DNA of 64,000 bases from Calvatia gigantea (Eukaryota; Basidiomycota; Agaricomycetes; Agaricales; Lycoperdaceae). The position numbers and the translations under genes were made by a program. The stretch is from contig JACAAK010000003.1 of the NCBI GenBank assembly GCA_025093985.1, positions 3,100,001 through 3,164,000 on the forward strand, in the 5' to 3' direction. Positions 1 to 9,489 of this stretch are shown here, in pieces (position 1 is the first letter of the stretch; each line of letters starts with the position of its first letter). The notes beneath the pieces were generated by a model. It was not told where the DNA came from. It worked only from the letters and a program-made list of their open reading frames with translations, and ran no database searches.

Positions 1-1
1 T

Positions 2-181
2 TTCTGCAACACCGGCGATCTCATCTGCCTTGGCCAACCCATTGTTCTTGCGCCTCATTTGGCTTATGGTTCGGTGCGTAATTTTCTTTTTTCACTCGTG
101 GCATCCTGGGAACGTTTGACTGATCAAGGCTTGGAACAGGATGTCGGTGAGGCTGCTGATTTTGTTGTGGCCCGTGTGTAG
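2..181 (+). CDS. Cutinase family (CE5) esterase, 3' end only
   Basis: This is the C-terminal end of a secreted cutinase or acetylxylan esterase, a serine hydrolase that cleaves cutin or other ester polymers outside the cell. The visible part reads FCNTGDLIC then PHLAYG. In cutinases this region carries the catalytic Asp (in GD), the catalytic His (in PHLAYG) and the Cys pair of the second disulfide. The last intron is most likely 74..139 (GTGCGT...ACAG, 66 nt). Removing it joins HLAYGS to DVGEAADFVVARV and a TAG at 179-181. The unspliced frame is also open (the intron length is a multiple of 3), so a retained-intron reading cannot be excluded, but the spliced form matches the family C-terminus better. 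The nucleophile Ser and the signal peptide lie outside the window. Confidence 0.85.
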   Translation, partial: FCNTGDLICLGQPIVLAPHLAYGSVRNFLFSLVASWERLTDQGLEQDVGEAADFVVARV

Positions 182-575
182 TTGAGCACTTGTAACATCG
201 GAGTAGATTCCGAACAATTGGATTGAATTTTTTTGGACCGAGTTTGCAATTTGAGGTTTAACGTTTAACTCGGTAAATCAAGGACAGGGCAATCAGCGGA
301 CGGCGATGAAGCCAAAATTCTGGAGGTGGTTCCGTCACAGTTCCGTTGCCGATCGGACATCCCTGGGCCATCCAATTATTGTTCCGTTCAGTGAGAGTAT
401 CGGCTGTGATATTTTGGTCCACAAGTGCAGGCAAGCCCGCGACAGAATAGATATATGTATATTTGTACATGAGAAATACGACCAAGCCAAGGAGGAAAGG
501 AGAAATCACAGAAACAGGAGAAATACAGAAATGGACAGTCGAAGGGAAACATTTTTATGAATTTGAAACAGTGGC
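182..575. other. Intergenic region, no gene seen
   Basis: This is the 3' flank of the cutinase gene and of the convergent zinc-cluster gene. Open frames here are short and lack recognisable domains or splice structure. I see no RNA gene or repeat. Confidence 0.5.
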
Positions 576-1383
576 TTATGGGACGAGAGCCTCACCGACG
601 GTGAAGTGGACGTGGTCACCTTCACCCAGGGTGAGGCGCACAGGAAGACGAGGATCGATGCGCACTGGTGCGCTATTGCCAACATAAAAGTCACCGCGGC
701 TGAAGTTACGAGTAATGGCAGCAGCCTCTTCTTCAGTAAGGTTGCGGGGCCGCTTATTAGGGCGGAATGTGGAGCTAGAAGCGCCCGTGAAAGCACCACT
801 GTAGTCATAATATTGCTGGTGGTTAAGGCTGGGTGTACCTTGCAATGTGGCATACATTGGTGGCGGGGCGAATTGCACCGGATTGGGTGCTGAGAAAAGG
901 TCAGTGAGGAAAGTTAGATGGATTGGAAAAGGAGGTCATAAGTTACCAGGAGTGTGATGCTGGTTGTGGTGATCTTGAGTATCAGGGTCAGGATAAGCAC
1001 AGGAGGCACCAAGGCCGCGTTTGAGACAGCTCTAGGACGAGGTGAGGTTTGAGTCAGAAGGGGGATCAAGGGGACAAATACCTGGCAAGGCAGGACCTCA
1101 CTGCATCTTGTTTTTCCAGTGTGGCACGCGACGCAAGCTCGACGGACGGAAGGAGCCTTGGCTGATAGGAGGTGTCAGGGAGAGAGATGATAAGAGAAAA
1201 GGACGTACGCTTGCGGGTGGCCTCAGCGGGATTTGGGGCGGATGTCTGGATGGGCTGGGGTTGGACGTGGACGTCCTGGGCCTGATGCTGATGCTGCTGG
1301 GCCTGTTGTAGTTGTTGAAGTTGCTGGGTGTCGAGGGACGTTTGGGGGTCCTGGGCCGGTTCGTCAGTGGGGATGGCCGACAT
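576..1383 (-). CDS. Short Zn(2)-Cys(6) fungal transcription regulator
   Basis: This is a predicted DNA-binding regulator of 217 residues in four exons: 1209-1383, 1082-1161, 947-1031 and 576-889. All phases close (654 nt in total). The first exon encodes a Gln/His-rich stretch. Exons 2 and 3 together build the zinc binuclear cluster: RRACVACHTGKTRC, then SEVLPC, QSC and, after the splice, LKRGLGASCAYPD. The spacing is C-x2-C-x6-C-x5-C-x2-C-x8-C, so all six zinc-binding cysteines are present. The C-terminal exon is low complexity (Q/Y-rich) followed by a basic RPNKRPR patch. No fungal_trans middle-homology domain is visible, so the protein is much shorter than usual for the family. The start is the ATG before SAIPTDEP, because the longer frame upstream lacks other support. 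The gene is divergent from the bHLH gene, with 196 bp between the start codons. The target promoters are unknown. Confidence 0.8.
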
Positions 1384-1579
1384 TCTGGGCGGACAGGGCT
1401 CTTCCAACGGCGGGCTGGAGGACAGACGGGCAAAACACGGGGCTGGTCGGGCGGTCAACACCCAGTCCACGGCTTACCTAACCCACCGGCTGCCGGCTGC
1501 CTACTTTACCGGTTCCCGTCCATATCAATCTTGAGCATTGCCTCTCGTGCTTTCATTTGCACTTCTGCACCGCTTAACC

Positions 1580-2401
1580 ATGTCCACATCACCTGTCCCC
1601 CCACCGACCTCCTTCTCCGACTTTGAATTCACTTCGTTCAATCCAAATCTTCCCAGTCTTTTCCCTAACCCACCACCCCTTCCTTCCTCTGCTGAGCTCT
1701 TTTCCTCGGCCGAGACCAACGACCTCCTTGGTTTCCTCGATGGTTTCAACGATCTTGGTTGGGACTTAAACCCTACAGATCTGGTCCCACAAGAACCCCA
1801 ACTGTACGATACTATGTCCTACACAGATCATTCAACTTCGCTCGCACCATATTCCAATCCTCATCTGAATACAACACCTGAGCCATCTACATCTGCCCGA
1901 ACCAAGCTTAGCGCACGCAACGGTTCGTCTCGCGGGATGCAACATTCCTCTACCCTTCCTCCAGAAGACCATATCGATTTCATCGATCCCAGTCACGCAC
2001 CCAACACAACCTCTGAATCCCCTTCCTTCTCTTCCACCCCTGTCAGCCACTCCGACCAAAACAGTAATGCTACGCTAACAGTGCCACGAGCGAAACTGCT
2101 CCTGTCGACGCCCCAGAAGCGCCTCAACCATATCATGTCGGAGCAGAAGCGACGCAACGCAATCCGTGATGGGTATGCTCAATTGATCGCCCTCCTTGCT
2201 CCTGCCGGATCTGCTCCCGCACTCGCCATGCCCACGCGGGGCCGGCCCAAGGGGAGCGGCAGTCGAGGGAAGGGTCAAAGTAAGGGCAAGAGCGGGGTTT
2301 TGTTCCGCGCAGTTGAATATTGTCGTTGGCTCGAAGAAGGACGAAATGCCCTGAGGGAAGAGGTGTTACGCATCGAGGCCGCTGCAGGGATTCACTACTA
2401 A
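1580..2401 (+). CDS. bHLH transcription factor with AT-hook-like loop
   Basis: This is a 273-residue intronless protein, expected to be nuclear and to bind E-box DNA as a dimer. The first two thirds are Ser/Pro/Thr-rich and acidic, as in an activation region. From about residue 180 comes a basic region, KRLNHIMSEQKRRNAIRDGY. It has the His-Glu-Arg spacing (H, E at +4, R at +8) that in bHLH proteins contacts CACGTG-type E-boxes. Helix 1 (AQLIALL) is followed by an unusually long loop of about 30 residues containing TRGRPKGSGSRGK, an AT-hook core (RGRP). Helix 2 is VLFRAVEYCRWLEEG. The protein ends soon after helix 2 with no clear leucine zipper. The start is the first ATG of the frame. INO4-like regulators are the closest family I can name; the exact role is unknown. 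Confidence 0.8.
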   Translation: MSTSPVPPPTSFSDFEFTSFNPNLPSLFPNPPPLPSSAELFSSAETNDLLGFLDGFNDLGWDLNPTDLVPQEPQLYDTMSYTDHSTSLAPYSNPHLNTTPEPSTSARTKLSARNGSSRGMQHSSTLPPEDHIDFIDPSHAPNTTSESPSFSSTPVSHSDQNSNATLTVPRAKLLLSTPQKRLNHIMSEQKRRNAIRDGYAQLIALLAPAGSAPALAMPTRGRPKGSGSRGKGQSKGKSGVLFRAVEYCRWLEEGRNALREEVLRIEAAAGIHY

Positions 2402-2701
2402 ATGTCAGGTATGTTGTTCAAATGTTCACTCTTCTCTTACTGAAAAAAAATGCAGATACCCAAGTTACTGTAGTAACACGTCGAGAGAACGCACAATTAA
2501 CACGCGGGCGCGGGCCCATAAAAATACCCTTGTATTCTACACTTGTGTTAATTTCACATATTCAAAGGAGGTGCAAAAGTTTGCTATTAATAAATACGCA
2601 ACACATCTCCGAGATTGTTCCGCTCAATGCTGATGCCCGTGATATCTTCGATATCAATAATATAATGCTGGCAACACCAGAGAAATCAGGTCCAACAGAA
2701 A

Positions 2702-3619
2702 ATGGCCCCAACTCCTCCAGTCGAGTGGCCGATTCCCAAATTCGTCCTCCGCGTGGATGATCTTAACCACGAAGGCGCCAACCTCTTTTTCGCAAGCGTG
2801 CATCCATATGATGCCCTCCGTCAGGCTGTCCTCTCGTCTTACACCACCTTATACACCAAAGAAACTGTTCCCAGAAAGTAAGGACATGATCTTTATACTT
2901 ATTGTCATTTCGATCCTCTCTTATTATTAACCTCCTCAATTCTGTTATTTCGCTCAGGGTGCAAGCCATCCAACTTGTCCTAAGGCCAATGCCAGGAGTT
3001 GCACATACCTATGGCCCGGAAACTCATAAAGAAATCCACATGTCTCTTGACTGGATCAAGACCAATGCACACAGAGCAAAGGATGAGATCATGGGTGTAC
3101 TCACACATGAGGTTGTTCATTGTTTCCAGCACGACGCCAGGGGGACATGCCCTGGTGGATTAATTGAAGGGATCGCAGGTCTGGAGTGGGGTCATGCCAG
3201 TTAATGTCGTGGTCTAATCCCTCGATCTAGATTTCGTTCGTCTCCGTGCATCCCTCTCTCCTCCTCACTGGCATCACACAGCGCCAGACGATAATCAAAA
3301 ATGGGACGCAGGTTATGAGAAAACAGCATACTTTCTCGACTGGACTAATACCCGCTACGGACCTTACACTGTCCAAACTCTCAACCTTGCTCTCCAGGAC
3401 CGTAGATATCATCGGCGCATTTTCCGAGAAATTACCGGCCGTCCACTCAGGAAGCTCTGGGCGTTGTATCGTGGATCGTTTCTTCCTCTGAACGATACGC
3501 CTGGTGTTCAGATCCGGGAGTATACCGCGGGTCCACCAGCAGAATCAGAATCAGAGGATGAGGGGCATGATCGACTCTTTCCAACCCAGGCCACTGTCAT
3601 CAATAATTCAGAGAAATAG
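2702..3619 (+). CDS. Basic secretory protein family (plant-type) metallopeptidase-like protein
   Basis: Three exons, 2702-2877, 2958-3178 and 3231-3619 (786 nt), encode 261 residues. The protein matches the basic secretory protein family of plants, fungi and bacteria, thought to be zinc peptidases. The zinc motif HEVVH lies at residues 109-113 in the context GVLTHEVVHCFQH. It is followed by GGLIEGIADFVRLRA, which carries the Glu/Asp-containing second motif of the family, and by a Tyr/Trp-rich helix (KTAYFLDWTNTRYGP) typical of these proteins. The C-terminus is acidic (ESESEDEGHD). Despite the family name I see no N-terminal signal peptide: the protein begins MAPTPPVEW. It may therefore be cytosolic or exported by another route. 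The substrate is unknown. Confidence 0.82.
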
Positions 3620-3749
3620 TGTACAGTATGGGCAATATTACATGTCGCTCAAAGAGTAACCTATATGTCGTCTGGGGAGCTGAAACGTTACATCAAGTTG
3701 ATCCAAAATGGGAAAGCAAAAAAAGAGGTGTGGAAGGGAAAAAGAGCGA

Positions 3750-6700
3750 TTATCCCCAGTCTTGTAAATCTCTCGCCAAAAAGTCATCCTCTAGGTCATC
3801 TTCACCTTCTTCCCCGTCCCCGTCTTCGGGCGTATCGCCATTTACAGCGCCAGTAAATAGCATCGAGGATTTGACGTCTGGTTCCGGAGCTTCCTTGCCA
3901 TTGGTGGATAAAAGCTCATCTGCTGTAATCCCCTGCTTTAATCTGGAGTTCCGATCAGCGGCAAGCTTTTTCCGCTTTGCCAATGGCGATCGTAAGGAAT
4001 CATCACCGTTCTTGGTTTCTGAAGGTGTCACACTTCTCATCCGCTTTCTCTTCGTTCTCGGCGTGTTGTTCGCGCTGTATGGAAATAAGCATCAAGTTTG
4101 AGGTATTAGACTTCAATGACATACCTGCTCAAACTGGCTTCATCCGTAAATTCGTCCTCACTTCTCACTCCCCGCTCACTCCTGTCATCCACACTTTCAT
4201 CATCGCTCTCCATCATGGCAGCCTCAACTTCGTCATTGATATCGTTCCAGTTGATCTCCTCTAGGTGTAGCGCGTCTCCCGTCCCACTACTCCTCCCCTC
4301 CTCTTCTCCAATTTGGGCCTTGAGCTCTGCTGGGTCGAGATCCCAATCGTCGGCGTCTGGTTCCGGATCTGATGAGATTTGGTTGTCGGAGATCAATGGA
4401 CTTTTAGAGGCTGCGGTAATGGGGGAATCGTAGAACAGGTAGGGTGTTTCGCCCTGCCGCTGCCACAATGCGACAGAGTCATTGAACCATTCTGGGCGTA
4501 CGATCTTAATTCCTCCACGTTTTCGGGCTGTTTCCACTTTCTTGGTTCCACGCTAGCAGGTGGTGTCGTTAGCTCCACTCAAGGACGTAGAAGAGTGAGG
4601 GACAAACTTTGGCTGTTACAACATGCGTTACCTCAGGGGCGAGGTCCGTAGAGCATTTTGCTCCAAACATATGTGCCAACCGCCAGAATTCCGTTGTCTC
4701 CTGGGGAGTATCCAGGGGTATGACTCCGGAGAACACTATATGAACGCCGGCCAGCACATTTGAACGTAATTGTGGGATAATGTGCTTCATTTGGCTGTGG
4801 CGTCATTTTCCTTAGATCAAGAGATGAACGAACTTGGACGTACGGTCACGTCGTGTGCCTTGTTACTCAGGGGTGTGAGTTTACGTCGAGAACTTCCAGG
4901 CAGTCGTTCGGGTGGCCGAGCGTCATAGGCCTCGAAAAATTGTTCATGGACTTCATCTAAGAGCTACCATTCATGATTAGTCCACATAAAATAATTCGTC
5001 TATCCCAACTAACAAACCAACCTTTCCTATCCGATCCAATTCTCGATCGTCATTCTTCAGGAGGGCCTGTTTTTGTTTCTCCTGATTTGGGGGAGTATCT
5101 GCCGGGCTCTCTCCAGACCCTCCACAATCTGGGGGCTGGTCCCCGAAAGTTGGTTCCAGAGATGGGCGATGAACATTTTCTCCTTGTTCAACGACAACTT
5201 GCAACTCTTCTTGTTTCTTAGCCAGTGGTCGTTGTTCGAATTGTTCGTCCAGAGCAGCATTATTGGTGGAGAGCATGATCTTTTTCTCGAGTTCAGCTTT
5301 CTCTAGTTCGTCGGGAGTGGGGGACTCGGACGGATTGAGCAGCTCATCCCCTGTTTTTGCGTCGTCAGCGTCGTCGGTCGTCAAGGACGAGGATTGGGCT
5401 GATTCACCAGAAGGTAATCCAGGCTGTTCTGGGGTGGTGGCGGTGAGGGAAGGAGTAAGGGGGGTGATCTTGGCCAGGAAAGTAGAATTGATGTCCCCAA
5501 TGCCAACAAAGAAATCGTCTATCTAATGGATGAGAATGTTTTACATGCAGGAGGGGGGGAGACTTACAAGGGATGACCTTGATCAGGTTAGGGCTCCATT
5601 CCCAGACGTCTGCTCTGTCGTCGATGATGACAACCATTGAAGTATCGCAGGGAAACAACCTCTGCAAACTCTTCTGTGTCAAACCTGGCAAAAGTGAGTA
5701 TGCATGCTCCAGCACACGAATTGGCGGGCTTACTTCCGCTCTCATCTCTACTCAATATCCGACCTTTGAATATACTTCCATCAGGGTCGATAGCAGCACA
5801 GACTTCCTCTGCATAGGCGCGGGTGCCCATCGTATACACGTGCATATCGTATTTGGTTGCTGTATTCTGCAAGAATTCTTTCCAGCCAGGCCTTCGGAAA
5901 TGGGCATTAGGTGCTGGGTAAAAGACGCCATGAATTGAGCAATACCTTGGTTTGATGTAATACATGCAACCCTCATTTTCCACCATCTTTTGTTTCCCCT
6001 TTGCCTTCTGAGGGCCCCTCATGTAGGGGGTTGAAAATGACTCTGGGCCGAGGCGAAACTTCTTAACATCCTTTAGAGCTTCCCAATTGGGATTGCATTC
6101 GTCCTCGGTTTCGTCCTCGTCAGAATCGTCGTCGTCGGAATCGTTCGACTGATGTGGTGTCGGGGACGACTTCTTCACCTGTCGAGCCTCCCAAGCTTCG
6201 CCTTCCATTATCCATTCCCCTACCGTAGGATCTACTGTCGCATGGACAATAGTCTGGTCGAGATCCACAATAAGAGAAAGTTTACGTGACTTGAGGAGAT
6301 GTTCGGCAGTTTCGCGTTCTATCCGCTGAGCCTCTTCGAGGGAAACGGTTGGACCAAAGGCAGAATGGGTCATTTGAATAGATGCCCGTGAGGTATCAGA
6401 AAAGCCCGTGTAATCGACACTGAGATAGGCATAAGTTCGGTGTCGAAGGTTATATTTGTTGCTGTCAACGCACTTGGTCATATCTTTGCCACACAGAACA
6501 CACAGACCACCGAGTTGAATGCCATGTTTGCAGGGCTCGATAATGACAACAGCGGGTTTATCTCTGGCTTTGTTTTTTGAGATGACGTCTCCAGCCTTGA
6601 AGTTCCAGAAGTCGAGAGTCCCTTCTATCGCGGCGTCCCAGGTCCCAAATCGGGTTTCTGGTTTGGCGCCTGGAGTGTTGAGGATGTGTGCGAATGAGTA

Positions 6701-6826
6701 GGTGAGTAGACGAGTGCTACGCTTGATAAAATCCCGGGGTTTTGCCTCGAGAGAGATGATTTTTATGGGGAAAGGGAAGGACTGGGGGAGAAAGAGCTCT
6801 GTTGGACTGGACTGCGCCATGCTCAT
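3750..6826 (-). CDS. FCP1-type RNA polymerase II CTD phosphatase
   Basis: This is a multi-exon gene for the FCP1 phosphatase, which removes phosphate from Ser residues of the RNA polymerase II C-terminal domain and recycles the enzyme. The N-terminal part has a Cys-containing segment (CKHGIQLGGLCVLCGKD), then the catalytic DxDxT motif in LSLIVDLDQTIVHAT at about residue 190. Further on come RPGWKEFLQ and the second Asp motif VVIIDDRADVWEW after a short intron. An acidic, Ser-rich linker (about 6110-6170) interrupts the catalytic domain. Downstream exons carry a BRCT domain (NVLAGVHIVFSGVIPLD, then IKIVRPEWFNDSV). The C-terminal tail is acidic (EEGEDDLEDDFL). Two in-frame ATGs lie at 6826 and 6820 and either could start the protein. 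Intron borders were checked only around the second Asp motif. Confidence 0.9.
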
Positions 6827-7021
6827 CTCTCAGAGTGAATTTGGACGCCGTGACCACTCTACAGATGGCCTACATCAACAATACCACACATACCTCTTTT
6901 GGTAACAACACTCTCCTTTCGTGTCACAAAGAGAAAAGAAAATACAATGTATCCATCTCTCTCCAGGTCAATACTTAGTACTTAAATTCAACGAGCATGT
7001 CCTCGCCATTCCTTACCACCC

Positions 7022-9136
7022 ATGCATCCTCTGTTTTCTCCCATCTCTTACCTCCTCCCCAAGTTCATTGCCAGTAATGGTCTGAAGGAATATTCCAGGA
7101 GATATCCTTCATGCTACTTTCTTCGTCTTCCTCTCCTAGTGTATCTCGACTACATCTTTCCTTGTCTTGCCGTTGAAGACATCATATGCCTAAGGCGTGT
7201 ATGTCGCGCTTTATATTTCCCATCTTACTTGTCTTGACCGATCCCTAGGTAAACAGGGCGTTCTACCTGATTACCCACGAGCCTTTTATATGGAGGCGCT
7301 TCTTGGAGCGCATGAACCACCACCCTATCATTCACTTGCGCCCAACGTTTGACTATTCTAGTCGAAATACAGACTACGAAATTGAGCAGATCGTAACCCG
7401 CACAATCTCTCTCGATGATAATTGGCGCAACTCAAAACCCAAGGTCATCGCTCGCCACCTGTTCGAGACCCATTATGAAGTGCTCGACATGGCAATGGTA
7501 CCCGGTGGAAAATACCTCATTGCTTCTGTCAAGGATAGGGGCAATTACCGATACTACATTAATCTCTACATTTTGGATCACCCAAATGGACCGCGAGCTA
7601 TCGCCCGTCTTCCGACTCTTGCCAAAGCATTTAGTCTACGAGCAAAATATATCAACCTCCAAGGCGAATACGGTATCGCAATTTCTTTCGTTCGACGGCG
7701 GTTCTCCAATGGCGCTCCAGCTGAGTTCGTGTTCAACCTTCTGAACCCAGTAGATCCACGTCCTAACAAACCCTAGCGTCAACATATCTGACTACAGTCA
7801 TGAACATAAAATCGAATATCCTGCCTCTTATTTTTCAGAAGTAATGGTCTTTTTTATTCCTCTCACCATCCTTGAGAGCCTTGGGGATCCCAGCATTATC
7901 TGGGGCTCAGACGACCACCGGCGTAGGCTCGAAGAAGAAAGGAGAGCCCCATTTGAGCGGTTAACCGATTTCGAGATCTCCGATACCGAAATTCAACACC
8001 TCCTGATGCTCGAGAACAATGGCGAAGTGTGGGTGGTAGCTGTAACCCACGATTGTAACATTTCCTTCGTCCACTGCGGCCAAGCAAACAGAGTTGTCCT
8101 CCAATGCGGCCCAGTGCCTGGTTATACTATCTCCGTGAGTCCTCTATTTTAGTGGTTCCGGCTCATTAAACCGACAGAAAACAGCGAATCAAAGCTATCC
8201 TCCCTCTTCCAATACAACAGGACATTCTCATTGTCCGTCAACTCGTCGCAGTGGATCACGAAAAGTGGGTAGTCGAGCTCTATCCCTTCCCCGAGCAAGA
8301 CGTCAGGATGGGCCCAACACATCACATCGTAGTCCGCGACGCCCCTCCCAACTCTCTTACCAAAGTGACTATCTCCGATCCCCTGACACCTCACGAATCT
8401 AAAACGTTCCCTCCTGCTTCAACCCAATCCGTTACCCCCAATTTCTATCTATTTCGAGCAACGCCAACCATACGGCTTGATTCACTTCTGTCTCTGGCCG
8501 CTTTACGAAGAACTGTCAGATGGGAGGCAGAACTATATCCCCCGATTTACGGTTGACCCAGTTCTGCCTGCTGGCGGATGGACGTCCGAATATGAAAATG
8601 AACTCATGGAGGCACCAAAATACTATGCGATGCAGACTTGTCACTTGAGTGATCCACAAGTTGCACATGTCCTCCCGGGAGGGTACCGTGCAATTTACTA
8701 CACTACCTCATACGATGACAGGACTGCCGCTCCGTCCATGATCAGGCTTCGGCGGTACCTTTCTCCGGAAATTCAAAAGGTTGTCTACCCGCAAAGACCC
8801 GCTGATAACTCTTTGGCCTTTATGCGCAAGAGGCGTCCGTTCCATCCAGATGGCCTCTATGGAACTATAGACATCCCACTGGAAGACGCGGGAGCCTTTA
8901 CAAAAGGTATCAACGCTATTACATGGGATGAGACAATTGGCCGCATCTGCATCGCCGTTGAAGGGGAGCTCAGCGTCCGAATATTGGATATGGCAAGAAA
9001 CGTTGAGCCCGATGGGAGATTTGAAAGATGGATGGAGAAAATGTCTTATGAGATGGTGGAACAGGATTGTTGGAGCTCCAAAGATTGCATACACAGTCAT
9101 TCTATACCTGGATGGTACGAACAGTGGTTCCACTGA
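7022..9136 (+). CDS. F-box protein, with apparent 1-nt frameshift
   Basis: The exons are 7022-7198, 7249-7724, 7798-8134 and 8185-9136. Exons 1 and 2 join to give an F-box helix region (LPLLVYLDYIFPCLAVEDI, then CLRRVNRAFYLITHEPFIW), which would bind Skp1 in an SCF ubiquitin ligase. The rest resembles the beta-rich substrate part of a large Agaricomycete F-box family. In the last exon the frame is lost at a run of five C (8435-8439). Upstream reads TPHESKTFPP...SVTP in one frame. Downstream reads ISIYFEQRQPYGLIHF and continues open to the TGA at 9134-9136 in another. With four C the two halves join smoothly, so this is either a sequence error or a recent inactivating insertion. The start codon is the least certain part. 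Confidence 0.65.
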
Positions 9137-9489
9137 CAATGTATCCTGATCTCTGTATCAAATATGCACATTCACACCCTAGTGACTTCTGTGAATACTT
9201 GTGAATACTATTAAGGCAAAAATAGGAACATAATACAAAGCCACCGGCAGGAGAAACTTCAGTGTATGCTATGCAAAGAAACGAGCGGATAGGGGGATAG
9301 CAACAACTGGTTGAGTCCATCCTATGAGTGATGCAACAAACAAAGAGGAACGAAATGCGTTCAAACAAGGAAAGGCTAGGAATGTCGGGTGAAGGGAGAA
9401 CACTATATAATGATATCGGAAGAATTCGAACCAAAGGCGAAAAAGAGGGAAGCAAAAGGGGATTAGATAATCGTGTTCAAAACGGTTTA
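9137..9489. other. Convergent 3' intergenic region
   Basis: This stretch lies between the stop codons of the F-box gene and the deubiquitinase gene. It is A-rich on the + strand and presumably holds both 3' UTRs. No domain-bearing frame was found. Confidence 0.5.
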
